Shown here: in pieces, positions 9,483-17,762 of the stretch
How the letters are laid out: the number at the start of each line of letters is the position of its first letter
Position numbering within the stretch: the stretch's first letter is position 1
DNA from: Caldifarciminota bacterium
GTDB lineage: Bacteria; Hydrothermota; Hydrothermia; UBA1063; CAJXJZ01
Length of the DNA stretch: 64,000 nucleotides
Assembly (NCBI GenBank): GCA_027038175.1
Contig: JALVYB010000005.1
Location: 1 to 64,000 of the forward strand
Reading direction: 5' to 3'
The notes under the pieces: generated by a model
Told to the model about the DNA's origin: nothing
The model's database searches: none
What the model saw: only the letters and a program-made list of their open reading frames with translations
Position numbers and translations under genes: made by a program

Positions 9483-9925
9483 TGTTCAGTAGAGTTATTG
9501 TAGCAATTGATTTTTCAGAGATTTCCAAAAAGCAAATAGAGTGTGTCAATAAATTGAAAGAAGCGGGATGCACGGAGGCTGTTCTGGTTTCGGTTATAGA
9601 GGAGCCCACGCTGGAAGAGTCAGTTGAGGTATGCGAATTTGAAGATGAGGATTTCAATCTGTGCATAAAGGATGTTGAGGAGAAACTTAAGAAAAATCGT
9701 GAGAAGAAACTTGAAAAACTGGCAGAGAATCTGCATGTTAACTATAAAATAGACGTAAGGTTCGGAAAACCTTTCAAGGAAATAATATCTTCAGCAAAAG
9801 AAAATGATGCAAGTTTAATCATAATGGGCTCACATGGCAGGGGAAAAATAGAGGAACTGCTTGTGGGAAGCGTAACAGAAAATGTTATTCGCCATTCCCA
9901 CATTCCCGTCCTTGTTGTGAAATAA
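9482..9925 (+). CDS. Universal stress protein (UspA family), ATP-binding type
   Basis: This is a single Usp domain of about 147 residues opening with the typical beta strand VIVAIDFSE. The C-terminal nucleotide motif G-x2-G-x9-G-S is complete (GSHGRGKIEELLVGS), indicating an ATP-binding Usp. The insert in residues 30-70 contains two cysteines (EVCEFEDEDFNLC). The gene starts on the stop of the transporter gene (GTGATG) with GGAGG upstream and is followed 14 bases later by the DGC-domain gene. The setting suggests regulation of, or response to, whatever the transporter handles. Confidence 0.85.
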   Translation: MFSRVIVAIDFSEISKKQIECVNKLKEAGCTEAVLVSVIEEPTLEESVEVCEFEDEDFNLCIKDVEEKLKKNREKKLEKLAENLHVNYKIDVRFGKPFKEIISSAKENDASLIIMGSHGRGKIEELLVGSVTENVIRHSHIPVLVVK

Positions 9926-9939
9926 AAAGGAGGTTTTGC

Positions 9940-10401
9940 ATGTTAAAGAAAAAGCCTATTGAAGAAATAAAAACTGAGAGTGCCAGAAAATCAATAATTA
10001 CCCAACACGAGAAATTTGGCAAGACCATTTCAGTAAATGGGTGTTTTGGAAGTTCAAATCTCGGACAGATAACAGGATTTGCGGCAAGAGAAATTGTAAA
10101 AAGAATCCCCGGCACCTTTATGAGATGTCCGATTGCCCTATTTCCGGAAGTAGAGGGTCCCTCGCAGGTTTTGCTTTACGATGATTTCAATGTGACCATT
10201 GATGGGTGTAAGGCGAGATGCCTTAAAAAGACGCTTGAAAAGGCAGGATTAAAGGTACACCTTTCCTATGCTCTGGATGAAGATTTTGGACTTGAGAAAA
10301 AACCGGGACCTGATTACGATGAAAAGGCAGTGGCGGTGGTGGCAGAGAGGATAGTGCGTGATATTGAAAAATTAAAAGAAACAATGATGGTAAAGATGTA
10401 G
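9940..10401 (+). CDS. DGC-domain putative zinc-binding protein
   Basis: This 153-residue protein has four conserved-looking cysteines (35, 63, 90, 94) and the Asp-Gly-Cys motif at 88-90 (IDGCKARC), diagnostic of the DGC family of putative metal-binding proteins. Other family hallmarks are CFGSSNLGQ near residue 35 and FMRCPIALFPE. No biochemical role is established for the family; it often occurs near metalloid or redox genes. AAAAGGAGG lies just upstream of the ATG. It closes the BASS-Usp-DGC cluster, which makes a thiol- or metal-linked stress function plausible but unproven. Confidence 0.7.
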   Translation: MLKKKPIEEIKTESARKSIITQHEKFGKTISVNGCFGSSNLGQITGFAAREIVKRIPGTFMRCPIALFPEVEGPSQVLLYDDFNVTIDGCKARCLKKTLEKAGLKVHLSYALDEDFGLEKKPGPDYDEKAVAVVAERIVRDIEKLKETMMVKM

Positions 10402-10430
10402 TTTTACGTTCATGCCCATTGAAATAGAAT
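10402..10430 (+). promoter_or_regulatory. Putative promoter of the ABC exporter operon (leaderless)
   Basis: TTTTAC (10402-10407), a 17-base spacer, TAGAAT (10425-10430), then six bases to the ATG at 10437. No Shine-Dalgarno precedes the ATG. The spacing matches the other putative leaderless genes in this window. Confidence 0.5.
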
Positions 10431-10436
10431 GTTGAT

Positions 10437-11354
10437 ATGCCCGAAGAAGTAATCAGGGTCTATGACCTGAAAAAATACTATGGAGATTTCCCTGCTGTAA
10501 AAGGAATCTCTTTTTCTGTTAAAAAGGGAGAAGTGTTTGGGTTTCTTGGTCCCAATGGTGCAGGCAAAACCACAACCATCAGGATGCTTACGGGGATACT
10601 TGAACCCAGTGAGGGAAGGATTGAGGTTTTTGGTATGGATGTCACAAAAAACAAGCTAAAAATAAGAGAACGCGTGGGGATAGTGCCTGAGATGGCAAAT
10701 CCTTACATTGACCTTTCTGCAATGCAAAACCTGTTCCTCATGGGAAGACTTTACGGGATGAAAAAGAGGGAGATTAAAGAGAGAAGTTTGAGCCTTCTTG
10801 AAACATTTAAGTTATACAATAAAAAGGACCAGAAAGTAAGAACGTTTTCAAAGGGCATGAAGCAGAGATTAAGCCTTGCAATGGCGCTTTTACCAGATCC
10901 GGAACTTTTATTCCTTGATGAGCCGACCTCAGGCCTTGATGTCATGAGCGCGAGGTTAATTAAAGACATTATTATTTCAGAACAACAAAGGGGCAAAACC
11001 ATATTTTTGAATACACATAATATGCAGGATGCAAACGAACTTTGTAATCGTGTTGCCATAATAAATCATGGCAAAATAGTGGCTATAGATACCCCGGAAA
11101 AGATAAAAGAACTTGGGGCGAAGTATAACGTGGTGGAGGTTTCCTTTTCGCCATTTAAGGTAAATGAAGACTTTTTCTCAGGGAAAGTAAAAATATCAGG
11201 GAATAAATTGAATATACACACAGAGGATGTTCACAGGACTATTGAAGAGATTGTAGAGTTTGCCAGAAGAGAAAAAATAAAAATAGTAACATTAAATGTT
11301 AAAAAACCTTCACTTGAAGATATTTTTATGGAAATCGTGAAAGAAAATGCGTAA
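10437..11354 (+). CDS. ABC transporter ATP-binding protein (ABC-2 exporter)
   Basis: A 305-residue ATPase of the CcmA/DrrA type with Walker A GPNGAGKTT near residue 40, signature FSKGMKQRLSL, Walker B LLFLDEPTSG and an H-loop (NTHNM). The C-terminal extension of about 70 residues is of the kind seen in drug and lipid exporters. The 3' end overlaps the permease gene by eight bases, so the two subunits are made together. Substrate cannot be inferred. Confidence 0.9.
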   Translation: MPEEVIRVYDLKKYYGDFPAVKGISFSVKKGEVFGFLGPNGAGKTTTIRMLTGILEPSEGRIEVFGMDVTKNKLKIRERVGIVPEMANPYIDLSAMQNLFLMGRLYGMKKREIKERSLSLLETFKLYNKKDQKVRTFSKGMKQRLSLAMALLPDPELLFLDEPTSGLDVMSARLIKDIIISEQQRGKTIFLNTHNMQDANELCNRVAIINHGKIVAIDTPEKIKELGAKYNVVEVSFSPFKVNEDFFSGKVKISGNKLNIHTEDVHRTIEEIVEFARREKIKIVTLNVKKPSLEDIFMEIVKENA

Positions 11355-12093
11355 ATTAAGCCCTTTTTATCGTTCTCTTGCTATTGCTAAAAAAGATATG
11401 CTTATTTTTTATTTAAAAGGTCCTGTGGTTATAATGGGACTTTTGTTTCCATTTTTCCTCTTTGGAGCATTTTTAATAGGCAGACATCTTCCGCATTCTT
11501 ACCTTTTCGTTGTTCTTATGTCAATGACAACCTTTTTTACTTCAACCGCGGTGGGTCCCACAATTATTCCATGGGAAGCAAGGAGTAAGACATTTGAAAG
11601 ACTTATTTCTTCCCCTGTATCCCTCACAACCGTTCTTCTGGGTGATATGCAGGCATCCTTTTATTTTGGTTTGATTATCACCCTGCTTGTCTCATCAGTT
11701 GGCTTTTTCCTCAAAATACATGTTAATTTTGCAATTTTTTCTATCGCAGTTATTCTTGCCCTTCTTGCTTTTTCATCTATGACGATTTTAATGTCCTCCT
11801 ATCCACCTACTGATATTCCGGCGGATGTAATGATGCTGTCATCGCTTATTAAATTTACCCTTCTTTTTATAAGCGGTATATTCGTTCCAATAAGTAAGTT
11901 GCCTCCTTATGCTCGCTGGGTATCTATGCTCTCACCACTTACCTATCTTGTGGATGCCTTGCGCCATGCCACGTATATTTCGGCCTTCTTTTCTGTTTAT
12001 ACTGATTTTGTCCTCCTTTTATTTTTTGCTATATTATTTTTTGTCCTGGGAGTTTATATTCACCAGCAGGTTCTTGAAAAGAGATTTATGTAG
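11347..12093 (+). CDS. ABC-2 type permease
   Basis: The 248-residue membrane protein has six hydrophobic segments and the ABC-2 pattern: an amphipathic N-terminus, a cytosolic loop PWEARSKTFERLISSPVS, and the motif LPPYARWVSMLSPLTYLVDALR before the last helix. It pairs with the overlapping ATPase to form a half-plus-half exporter. The transcript presumably ends in the 70 bases before the tRNA promoter, although I see no clear hairpin terminator. Confidence 0.85.
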   Translation: MRKLSPFYRSLAIAKKDMLIFYLKGPVVIMGLLFPFFLFGAFLIGRHLPHSYLFVVLMSMTTFFTSTAVGPTIIPWEARSKTFERLISSPVSLTTVLLGDMQASFYFGLIITLLVSSVGFFLKIHVNFAIFSIAVILALLAFSSMTILMSSYPPTDIPADVMMLSSLIKFTLLFISGIFVPISKLPPYARWVSMLSPLTYLVDALRHATYISAFFSVYTDFVLLLFFAILFFVLGVYIHQQVLEKRFM

Positions 12094-12125
12094 GCTAAAG
12101 TTTATTTTTGAGGAATAGCGATGCA

Positions 12126-12154
12126 TTGCCAGAACGCAGGTTTTCCTTTAAAAT
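12126..12154 (+). promoter_or_regulatory. Promoter of tRNA-Val (and possibly rpmH operon)
   Basis: TTGCCA (12126-12131), a 17-base spacer and TAAAAT (12149-12154). The mature tRNA begins at 12163, eight bases after the -10 box, so the primary transcript would carry almost no 5' leader. The rpmH cluster may be read from the same promoter. Confidence 0.65.
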
Positions 12155-12162
12155 ATTAACAC

Positions 12163-12236
<74 letters not shown>

Positions 12237-12273
12237 CTTTATTTGTATTTAACCCCAAAGGAGGAATATTACT

Positions 12274-12408
12274 ATGAAAAGAACTTATCAGCCCTCGAGA
12301 ATCAAGAGAAAGAGAAGACACGGCTTTAGAGCAAGGATGAGAACAAAAAGCGGTAGAAGAGTAATCCAGAGAAGAAGAGCAAAGGGAAGAAGAAGACTCA
12401 CTGCTTGA
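12274..12408 (+). CDS. rpmH: Ribosomal protein bL34
   Basis: A 44-residue, extremely basic protein with the bL34 pattern [18 protein letters not shown] at the N-terminus and [10 protein letters not shown] at the end. Strong AAAGGAGG (about 12257-12264) precedes the ATG. It is the first gene of the widely conserved rpmH-rnpA-yidD-yidC-khpB-mnmE cluster. The TGA stop overlaps the TTG start of rnpA. Confidence 0.96.
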   Translation: MKRTYQPSRIKRKRRHGFRARMRTKSGRRVIQRRRAKGRRRLTA

Positions 12409-12722
12409 GACTGATAACCTTGAGCGCAATAGAAATAAAGAGGCTATTTGAGAGGGGAAAGAAAATAAGTGGCACTTATCTCGCCGCCCGGTACATGAAT
12501 ATGGGCGAGAAAAAAGTAGGTGTTGGGGCTTCGGGCAAAATTAAGTCCAAGCCTTTTAGAAACAGAATTAGAAGAAGAATTAGAGAACTTTTTAGATTAA
12601 ATTGGGACATGTTGCCTGACTATCATATATTTATAGTCGGGCGGAGTTCTGCTGCGGAGGTAGAATGGAAAGAGCTGGAAAGGGACTTTCTAAATCTGAT
12701 AGAAAAAATAAAACACTCTTAG
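12405..12722 (+). CDS. rnpA: Ribonuclease P protein component
   Basis: RnpA binds the catalytic RNase P RNA and helps remove 5' leaders from tRNA precursors. The 105 residues include the RNR signature [18 protein letters not shown] and an N-terminal FERGKK segment seen in family members. It is slightly shorter than usual (110-120). Initiation is at TTG, whose last two bases form part of the rpmH TGA, so translation is coupled to rpmH. The RNase P RNA gene is not in the window. Confidence 0.9.
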   Translation: MRLITLSAIEIKRLFERGKKISGTYLAARYMNMGEKKVGVGASGKIKSKPFRNRIRRRIRELFRLNWDMLPDYHIFIVGRSSAAEVEWKELERDFLNLIEKIKHS

Positions 12723-12928
12723 AAAAGGGGTTAGTAGGTGGTATAGTATTTTATCAAAAAGCTATCTCTCCATACCTGCCCCATACCTGTAGATATTATC
12801 CAACCTGTTCCGAATATTCTAAAGAAGCAATTAAGAAATATGGAGCCTTTAAAGGGCTTTTAAAGTCTGTATGGAGAATTTTAAGATGCAACCCCTTCTC
12901 AAAGGGAGGGTACGACCCGGTGAGGTGA
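12665..12928 (+). CDS. yidD: Membrane protein insertion efficiency factor YidD
   Basis: YidD assists YidC/Sec-dependent membrane insertion. The hallmark [19 protein letters not shown] and the following RILRCNPF and GGYDPV motifs are intact. The first 17 residues are extra compared with typical YidD and overlap the end of rnpA by 58 bases. The ATG at 12665 is the only usable start in frame and has GCGGAGG upstream. It ends three bases before yidC. Confidence 0.93.
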   Translation: MERAGKGLSKSDRKNKTLLEKGLVGGIVFYQKAISPYLPHTCRYYPTCSEYSKEAIKKYGAFKGLLKSVWRILRCNPFSKGGYDPVR

Positions 12929-12931
12929 GAC

Positions 12932-14464
12932 ATGGAGGATAACAGACATTTTACAAAGAACCTGTTTATTAGTTTTCTTATAGTTTTCATATTTATGATT
13001 TTCTGGCAGATGTATGTTGGAAAAAATGTTAGTAAAACTCATTCTGCTCAGCAGGATACAACAAGCACGGTAGAGGCTCAGAAAACTGCCGCTCCTGAGC
13101 AGTCAGGGAAAACATCTCTTATTGGGGGAAGGGATACTCTTAGTGTTACGGATACTCTCTGGGATGCAAAACTTACGGTCCTCAGTTCTCCTGAATTTGA
13201 TGTAAACATCGCAAGACTCGGGACATACTATGATGTTTATCTTAAAAAATATCATACGCATCTTCTTGATACAACGTTTGTAAGGTTTTTCTTTACTGGT
13301 TATGAGGCCTATTCCTCGAAAGATACGTTTGTGTCCTTAAAAAATGGTACAAGAGTGTCATTCATTTCACGTGATTCCTTAAAGATTAAGAGTTTTACTT
13401 ACAAACCAGATAGTTATCTTGTTGATTTTGAGTATGCTGATAAAAAAGATAGTGTAGTGTCTGTTGAATTCTATGGTGATTTGTATTTAAACCCTAAAAA
13501 TGTTAAAGAGGAGAAGAGGGTTTATGCACTCGTATTGAAAACAGGTAAAGACTATAAAAAATTTCCTGTTTCAAAGCTATTGAAAAAGCAGGAAGTTTAT
13601 AAATATCCTTTTAAAGATGTTGAATTTGTGGGCCTGAAAAGTAAGTATTTTATGTTTGTTGTAGTGAACAACAATCATGAAGAGGGGACACTTGAATTTG
13701 GTGTTAAATCCGGAAAACCTTATTTTAAAATTACAGAAAATAAGAACAATGCTCATTTTCTCGTATATCATGGACCTATTGAATACTTCCTTTTGAAAAA
13801 GATAGGTTATGGTCTTTTTGCCAACTACGACTTTGGTGGTGCGCTTATTGCCCCGTTTTCCATGGCAATGCTGTATATCTTTAAATTCCTTCATTCGTTT
13901 GTTCCCAACTGGGGATGGACGATTGTTCTCTTTGCATTCCTTATGAAAATTGTATTCTTCCCACTTACATATAAGGGGCTGGCATCTATGAGGAAGATGC
14001 AGCGGTTGAAGCCAGAGATAGATAAACTTCAGAAGATTTATAAAAATGACCCTCAGAAATTACAGAAGGAAATGATGGAGCTTTATAAAAAGCATGGAGT
14101 GAATCCGTTTTCAGGATGTCTTACTCTTATAATTCAGTTACCTATTTTCTGGGCCCTGTACAGGATATTGAGAATGACAATAGACTTGAGGGGTGCTGAG
14201 TTTATCTGGTGGATTAAAGACTTATCGGTTAAAGATCCTTATTATATATTGCCAATTTTAATGGGTATAACAAGTATTATTCAGGCTAAATTACAACAGA
14301 CAGGAGCACAGGATGGGCAGACCAAACTCTTTACCTATTTTATGCCCATCTTTCTTGTGATTATATTTATTTCCTTACCTTCGGGTATTGTTCTTTACTG
14401 GTTTGTATATAATTTATTCAGTGTTTTTGAAACACTATTAATTAAGAGACTGGAGGTGTCATGA
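12932..14464 (+). CDS. yidC: Membrane protein insertase YidC
   Basis: YidC inserts and folds inner-membrane proteins. The 510 residues have the Gram-negative layout: an N-terminal helix (residues about 10-28), a periplasmic domain of roughly 260 residues, then the conserved five-helix insertase core. The core includes the hydrophilic-groove helix region PNWGWTIVLFAFLMK, the cytosolic hairpin MRKMQRLKPEIDKLQ and the motif GVNPFSGCLTLIIQLPIFWA. The large periplasmic domain supports a two-membrane cell. The stop overlaps the khpB start (ATGA). Confidence 0.95.
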   Translation: MEDNRHFTKNLFISFLIVFIFMIFWQMYVGKNVSKTHSAQQDTTSTVEAQKTAAPEQSGKTSLIGGRDTLSVTDTLWDAKLTVLSSPEFDVNIARLGTYYDVYLKKYHTHLLDTTFVRFFFTGYEAYSSKDTFVSLKNGTRVSFISRDSLKIKSFTYKPDSYLVDFEYADKKDSVVSVEFYGDLYLNPKNVKEEKRVYALVLKTGKDYKKFPVSKLLKKQEVYKYPFKDVEFVGLKSKYFMFVVVNNNHEEGTLEFGVKSGKPYFKITENKNNAHFLVYHGPIEYFLLKKIGYGLFANYDFGGALIAPFSMAMLYIFKFLHSFVPNWGWTIVLFAFLMKIVFFPLTYKGLASMRKMQRLKPEIDKLQKIYKNDPQKLQKEMMELYKKHGVNPFSGCLTLIIQLPIFWALYRILRMTIDLRGAEFIWWIKDLSVKDPYYILPILMGITSIIQAKLQQTGAQDGQTKLFTYFMPIFLVIIFISLPSGIVLYWFVYNLFSVFETLLIKRLEVS

Positions 14465-15075
14465 TGGATGAAATTCGCAGATTCTACGATGCAGAAGGGA
14501 AAACGGTGGAAGAAGCAGTAGAAAAGGCGCAAAAGGCCCTGGACATGGTGGGCAGGCCCTTAAGATATGTAATTATGTCAGATGGAAAAGGGAACCGCCC
14601 TGCCATGATAAGGGTCTTTCTAAATCTTGAGGAGGTTGAACTCATTGAAAACCTCATAAATGAGTTTTTTGGAAAACTGGGGGTAAAGCCTCAGATACAT
14701 ATGATCCCGAGGCAGAAGAGGTACTATGTAAATATCATTACTAAAAAGTACGATTCTGTGCTCATAGGAAGAAATGGTGAAACACTGAAGGAACTTGACT
14801 ATCTTCTCAGTATTCTTGTGCGCAGGAAAAAACCTGACCTGCACCTTACGGTTGATGTCAATGGTTACCGTGAAAGGAGGAAAAGATTCCTCATTAATAA
14901 AACCATTGCTATTGCAAGGCAGGTGAGAGAAACAGGAAGAGAAATGAGCCTTGACCCCCTCTCTGAGTATGAACTCAGAATTGTAAAGGATGCCCTTAAG
15001 AAAGAGAAGGGTGTAGTTCTAAGGGCTGTTGGGAAAGAACCCAACATAACGTATGTTATTGCTCCTCGTTCATAA
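14461..15075 (+). CDS. khpB: KhpB/Jag RNA-binding protein (Jag_N-KH-R3H)
   Basis: This is the RNA-binding protein found next to yidC in many bacteria. Residues 1-50 form the Jag_N domain (RFYDAEGKTVEEAVEKAQ). The KH domain follows with the GxxG loop GRNGETLKELDYLLS, and an R3H-like domain occupies about 140-204. The R3H core is degenerate: the position of the R-x3-H pair reads ELRIVK, so both the Arg and the His appear replaced (Leu and Lys). Overall length of 204 is normal. Translation is coupled to yidC by ATGA. Confidence 0.88.
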   Translation: MMDEIRRFYDAEGKTVEEAVEKAQKALDMVGRPLRYVIMSDGKGNRPAMIRVFLNLEEVELIENLINEFFGKLGVKPQIHMIPRQKRYYVNIITKKYDSVLIGRNGETLKELDYLLSILVRRKKPDLHLTVDVNGYRERRKRFLINKTIAIARQVRETGREMSLDPLSEYELRIVKDALKKEKGVVLRAVGKEPNITYVIAPRS

Positions 15076-15084
15076 TAGAAGGCT

Positions 15085-16407
15085 TTGAAGGATACTATAT
15101 GTGCTCTGGCAACCGCTCCTGGAAGGGGAGCAATTGCTATTGTAAGAGTTTCGGGGCCGGATTCTTTATTTTTATATAGAAAAATCACAAAATCCTCCAG
15201 TCTCCCGAAGCCTCGCGTCTTCACTCTGAAAAATTTTTATGATACCGATGGTGAAGTTATAGATAAGGGGCTTGTTGTATTTTTTAAATCTCCCAATTCG
15301 TATACAGGCGAGGACATGCTTGAGTTTCATGTACATGGTGGGAATATTGTATCTTCTTTGCTTATAAAGACTCTAATACTTCACGGTGCGAGAATGGCAG
15401 AGCCCGGTGAGTTTACAAAAAGGGCTTTTCTAAACGGAAAGATGGACCTTCTTCAGGCAGAGGCTGTGGATGAGATTATAAGCGCTAAAACAGAATTACA
15501 ATACAGGAAGGCCTTATCCAAGTTGAAAGGGAAATTAAGTAGGGAACTTGAGCCTGTTCTGGAACTTATTAAAAGGATACTTATGGAAATTGAAGCCCGC
15601 ATCGAATTTGAGGATGATGTTGGGCCGCTTGATAGAAATAAGGTAAAGACATATTTTGAAGAACTCGAAGGTAAAATAAATGATATAATCAACAGGGCTA
15701 AAGGAGGGAAGTTTATACAGAATGGGATAAAGGTTGTTATTTATGGTAAAACAAATGTGGGGAAGTCCACCCTGTTTAATAAGATATTAGGTGAAGAGAG
15801 GGCAATAGTAACTCCATACGCAGGGACAACGAGGGATGTTGTGCATGAAGAGGTGGATATTGCTGGTATACCTGTGAGGTTCATTGACACAGCGGGGATA
15901 AGGGATGCAAAGGACCCTGTTGAGAAAATAGGAATAGAAAGAACCAGAAATGCTTTGAAAGAGGCTGATATAATTATTTATGTGAGAGAACCTGGCGATG
16001 AGAGGCATTCTTTGAACGTTGATAAACCAATTATCTATGTGCTAAATAAGATAGACCTTCTGGGAGAATCTTCAAAGGATGAACTCTATGATGCTGAGGT
16101 TCCTGTATCTGCCCTTACTGGAGAAGGTATGGATAAATTAATTGATAGATTACAAAAAGAAATAAAAGAAAGGTTCTATCGTGAGAATGCAGTCATTTTA
16201 AAGGCGAGAGAACTTGCTATTTTAGAAGATGTTAAGAAAGAGGTAGGTGATGCTAAAAGACTTTTGGAAGAAAGGATAGATGAAATTGAACTTGTGAGTT
16301 TTCATCTGAACGAAGCTTACAGAAAGCATCGAGAGTTGCTCGGATTTGGAGAACTACCTGAAGAAGTTTTAAATAGCATATTTGAGAATTTTTGTATTGG
16401 AAAATAA
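15085..16407 (+). CDS. mnmE: tRNA modification GTPase MnmE
   Basis: MnmE, with MnmG, modifies U34 of tRNAs. The N-terminal folate-binding domain starts at ICALATAPGRGAIAIVR. The G domain sits inside a helical domain with G1 at 221-228 (GKTNVGKS) and G3 DTAG. The C-terminal CIGK carries the catalytic Cys of the family. The start is TTG at 15085, 10 bases after khpB; no ATG occurs before the conserved N-terminus. It converges with the next gene on the other strand with only two bases between stop codons. mnmG is not in the window. Confidence 0.94.
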   Translation: MKDTICALATAPGRGAIAIVRVSGPDSLFLYRKITKSSSLPKPRVFTLKNFYDTDGEVIDKGLVVFFKSPNSYTGEDMLEFHVHGGNIVSSLLIKTLILHGARMAEPGEFTKRAFLNGKMDLLQAEAVDEIISAKTELQYRKALSKLKGKLSRELEPVLELIKRILMEIEARIEFEDDVGPLDRNKVKTYFEELEGKINDIINRAKGGKFIQNGIKVVIYGKTNVGKSTLFNKILGEERAIVTPYAGTTRDVVHEEVDIAGIPVRFIDTAGIRDAKDPVEKIGIERTRNALKEADIIIYVREPGDERHSLNVDKPIIYVLNKIDLLGESSKDELYDAEVPVSALTGEGMDKLIDRLQKEIKERFYRENAVILKARELAILEDVKKEVGDAKRLLEERIDEIELVSFHLNEAYRKHRELLGFGELPEEVLNSIFENFCIGK

Positions 16408-16409
16408 AG

Positions 16410-17762
16410 TCAGAGATTTATTTTCTGTTCGAGGTATTTACCTTTTACTTCATGTCCCATAAATAGATAGTCTTTTATAAGATACATGCCCCTTAAAAAT
16501 ACGAATTGTGGAATGCCTCTCAAAGTCATTCCTTCAAAAGGGGAAATGTCACTCACTGAGTAATAGGGGGGCTCAACTTTTTTCTTGTATTTTGGGTCTA
16601 TGATTACAATATCTGCATCATTTCCCTCTTTTATCTCACCTTTTCCCTCAAGTCCGAATATTCTTGCAGGATTGTAAGACATCGTTCTTGGAATGATATT
16701 AAGAGGAAGCCTCTTTTCTATTATCTTTGTAAAGATTGAAGGCATGGAAAACTCAATTACAGATAATCCATTGGGTACCTTATAAAATGTATCTTTGTAC
16801 CTGTCTTTTTGTTCCTTTGTAAAGGGAGCATGGTCTGTTCCTATTGTGTCGATTGTACCTTCTTTTATTGCCTTCCACAGGTATTCAACATCTTCAGGCT
16901 TCCTGAGAGGAGGGCTTGCTATAAAATAGTGTCCGTCAGGTCTTTTATATGCCTCTTCCGTAAAATACAGGTATTGGGGGCAGGTCTCTGCAAACACCTT
17001 TACCCCTATTTCTTTTGCCTCTTTTACCCGTTCTACACCTCTTTTACTTGTCATGTGCACTATGTACAGGGATGATTTTACATACTCGGTAATTAATATA
17101 GCTCTCATTACAGCATCCTCTTCCGTAAAAACAGGCCTTGAAATTCCGTGATACATAGGTGATAGATGACCTCTTTCTATATTTCTTTTCATTAGAAAAT
17201 CAATTATACTGCCATTTTCAGCATGAAGCAGTATCAAGGCTCCTATTTCTTTTGCTCTTTCCTGCACTCGCAAAAATAAATCATCAGGAATCCTGAAAGA
17301 GTATGCAAAAAATACCTTGAAACTACGTGCTCCTTTTTCGGCCACTTTTACCATATCATCTAAAAAGCCTTTATAGAACTCTGTAATATTCACGTGAAGG
17401 GCAAAGTCTACATGTGAAAGCCTTGCCTCATGCTTTCTCCTTTCGAAAGAAGAAAGGAGTGTATCCCCGGGATTCTGAACCGTGAAGTCTACAATTGTTG
17501 TTACACCTGCTCTTGCGCCTGCTACTGTTCCTGTGTGGAAATTATCAACTGAGAAAGTATCCATCATGGGAATACCCATGTGTGTATGTGGGTCGATGAT
17601 TCCGGGGAAGGCAAACTTGCCTTCCCCGCTGATTTCCTCTTTAGCGTTTTCTGTTATTGTGCCTATTTTCTCTATCTTCTCTCCCTTTATACCGATATCG
17701 GCTATAAAGGCCTTATTATGGTTTACAACCCTTATATTTTTTATAACTATGTCAAATGGCAT
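16410..17762 (-). CDS. Hydantoinase/dihydropyrimidinase-type amidohydrolase
   Basis: This binuclear-metal amidohydrolase opens cyclic amides (dihydropyrimidines, hydantoins). All metal ligands are visible: His59/His61 (DPHTHMG), the carbamylated Lys150 (SFKVFFAY), His181 (LHAENG), His237 (VHMTSK) and Asp311 (GTDHAPF). The HAENG and GTDHAPFTKEQK patterns and the 450-residue length favour dihydropyrimidinase/D-hydantoinase over dihydroorotase or allantoinase. Exact substrate is not certain. It overlaps the 3' end of glgA by 11 bases, so it is expressed with the glycogen genes although no metabolic link is obvious. Confidence 0.82.
   Translation of the reverse strand: MPFDIVIKNIRVVNHNKAFIADIGIKGEKIEKIGTITENAKEEISGEGKFAFPGIIDPHTHMGIPMMDTFSVDNFHTGTVAGARAGVTTIVDFTVQNPGDTLLSSFERRKHEARLSHVDFALHVNITEFYKGFLDDMVKVAEKGARSFKVFFAYSFRIPDDLFLRVQERAKEIGALILLHAENGSIIDFLMKRNIERGHLSPMYHGISRPVFTEEDAVMRAILITEYVKSSLYIVHMTSKRGVERVKEAKEIGVKVFAETCPQYLYFTEEAYKRPDGHYFIASPPLRKPEDVEYLWKAIKEGTIDTIGTDHAPFTKEQKDRYKDTFYKVPNGLSVIEFSMPSIFTKIIEKRLPLNIIPRTMSYNPARIFGLEGKGEIKEGNDADIVIIDPKYKKKVEPPYYSVSDISPFEGMTLRGIPQFVFLRGMYLIKDYLFMGHEVKGKYLEQKINL

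Noticed and set aside
12274-16407. rpmH-rnpA-yidC-mnmE cluster as a marker of the replication origin
   Set aside because: The cluster often lies near oriC, but no dnaA, dnaN, parAB or DnaA-box array is present in the window.
16410-17762. Assignment as dihydroorotase or allantoinase
   Set aside because: The HAENG, SFKVFFAY and GTDHAPFTKEQ blocks fit the hydantoinase/dihydropyrimidinase branch better, and no pyrimidine genes are adjacent.
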